Shown piece after piece: positions 5,553 to 5,816 of a stretch of 5,816 nt of DNA. The position numbers were made by a program, and so were the translations under genes. The DNA comes from CAZRGV01 sp964599655 (GTDB lineage Bacteria; Planctomycetota; Planctomycetia; Isosphaerales; Isosphaeraceae). Below the pieces are notes generated by a model. It saw only the letters and a program-made list of their open reading frames with translations, had not been told where the DNA came from and did not search any database. Every line of letters begins with the position of its first letter. Position 1 is the first letter of the stretch. The stretch covers positions 1-5,816 of the forward strand of contig CAZRGV010000247.1 of assembly GCA_964599655.1 (NCBI GenBank), read 5' to 3'.

Positions 5553-5808
5553 CCCTGGTGGCTTGCCCACCCGTGTGCCCAGTCGATGGCTGTGATCGGA
5601 CCAACACGGGTGGCTTGTCCACCCGTGTGCCCACCCGAGGCTGGGTGCCACTGGTGGCTTGTCCACCAGTGCTCCCACCCGTCGATCGGACCAACACGGG
5701 TGGTCAAGCCACCAGGGCCACCCGTCCGATCGGACCACCACGGGTGGGCAAGCCACCAGGGCCACCCTCGGACCAACACTGGTGGTCAAGCCACCAGTGC
5801 CACCCGTC
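5553..5808. repeat. Array of six 23-base palindromic hairpin units with conserved spacers
   Basis: Six units of 9-base arm, 5-base loop and 9-base arm start at 5553, 5605, 5649, 5695, 5739 and 5777, spaced 38-52 bases apart. Units 2 (CACGGGTGG with CCACCCGTG), 3 and 6 (CACTGGTGG with CCACCAGTG) form perfect 9-bp stems. Units 1, 4 and 5 combine one arm of each kind and have two mismatches. Loops are CTTGC or CTTGT in units 1-3 and TCAAG or GCAAG in units 4-6, so the cores lie in opposite orientations. Most units are preceded by (GA)TCGGACCAA or a near copy (5594, 5684, 5728, 5768) and followed by CCACCC(G) (5631, 5675, 5718, 5762, 5800). The array reaches almost to the window edge and may continue. 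It is not CRISPR-like, since the spacers are themselves repeated. It resembles REP/BIME-type intergenic palindromes in general form. No associated transposase is present here. Confidence 0.9.
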
Positions 5809-5816
5809 GTCGATGG

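Noticed and set aside
4201..5595. Plus-strand open frame of 464 codons opposite rmd
   Set aside because: It is the antisense of rmd extended into noncoding and repeat DNA. The opposite strand has all the SDR catalytic motifs.
5283..5789. Minus-strand open frame of 168 codons, and two shorter ones in other frames, across the repeat array
   Set aside because: The predicted peptides are translations of the palindromic units (repeated WWTSH, GGQAT and KPPV words). All frames stay open because the repeat lacks stops, and the longest frame overlaps the rmd start. I see no ribosome site or family signature.
5553..5816. CRISPR array
   Set aside because: The units are palindromic with inverted cores, the intervals are short and themselves repeated, and no cas gene is present.

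Overview
The window is GC-rich, has long antisense reading frames and carries four complete genes with wide gaps between them. The gene content is a secreted BNR-repeat protein with a C-terminal LamG-like domain, an Uma2-family protein, a secreted SYLF-domain protein and a nucleotide-sugar reductase. Together with GC-rich palindromic repeats between genes, this suggests a planctomycete, perhaps of the Isosphaeraceae. That assignment is inference; no rRNA or marker gene is present.

Layout, left to right. Bases 1-434 hold no gene I can support, but contain a strong 25-base hairpin and a short tandem octamer. An Uma2-family gene (435-1016, minus) follows. A hexanucleotide tandem repeat (1115-1150) then runs into the stop codon of a 613-residue exported sialidase-like/LamG protein (1147-2988, minus). 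This gene is divergent from a 236-residue exported SYLF-domain protein (3263-3973, plus), whose Shine-Dalgarno sequence lies in the loop of a perfect hairpin. A 353-base convergent gap (3974-4326) holds small hairpins and a degenerate copy of the repeat family found at the right end. The last gene (4327-5298, minus) is a short-chain dehydrogenase/reductase that best fits GDP-4-dehydro-6-deoxy-D-mannose reductase (Rmd). Bases 5299-5552 are its upstream region. From 5553 to the right edge lies an array of six 23-base palindromic hairpin units with conserved spacers.

The four genes do not form an obvious operon or pathway. The two exported proteins share a divergent promoter region. Rmd would supply GDP-D-rhamnose for surface polysaccharide, but its usual partner GDP-mannose 4,6-dehydratase is not here.

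The most unusual part is the repeat array. The hairpin cores occur in both orientations while their spacers keep one orientation. The stems show compensatory changes, and a decayed copy sits on the other side of rmd. I found no recognisable defence system, CRISPR array, tRNA, rRNA or transposase.
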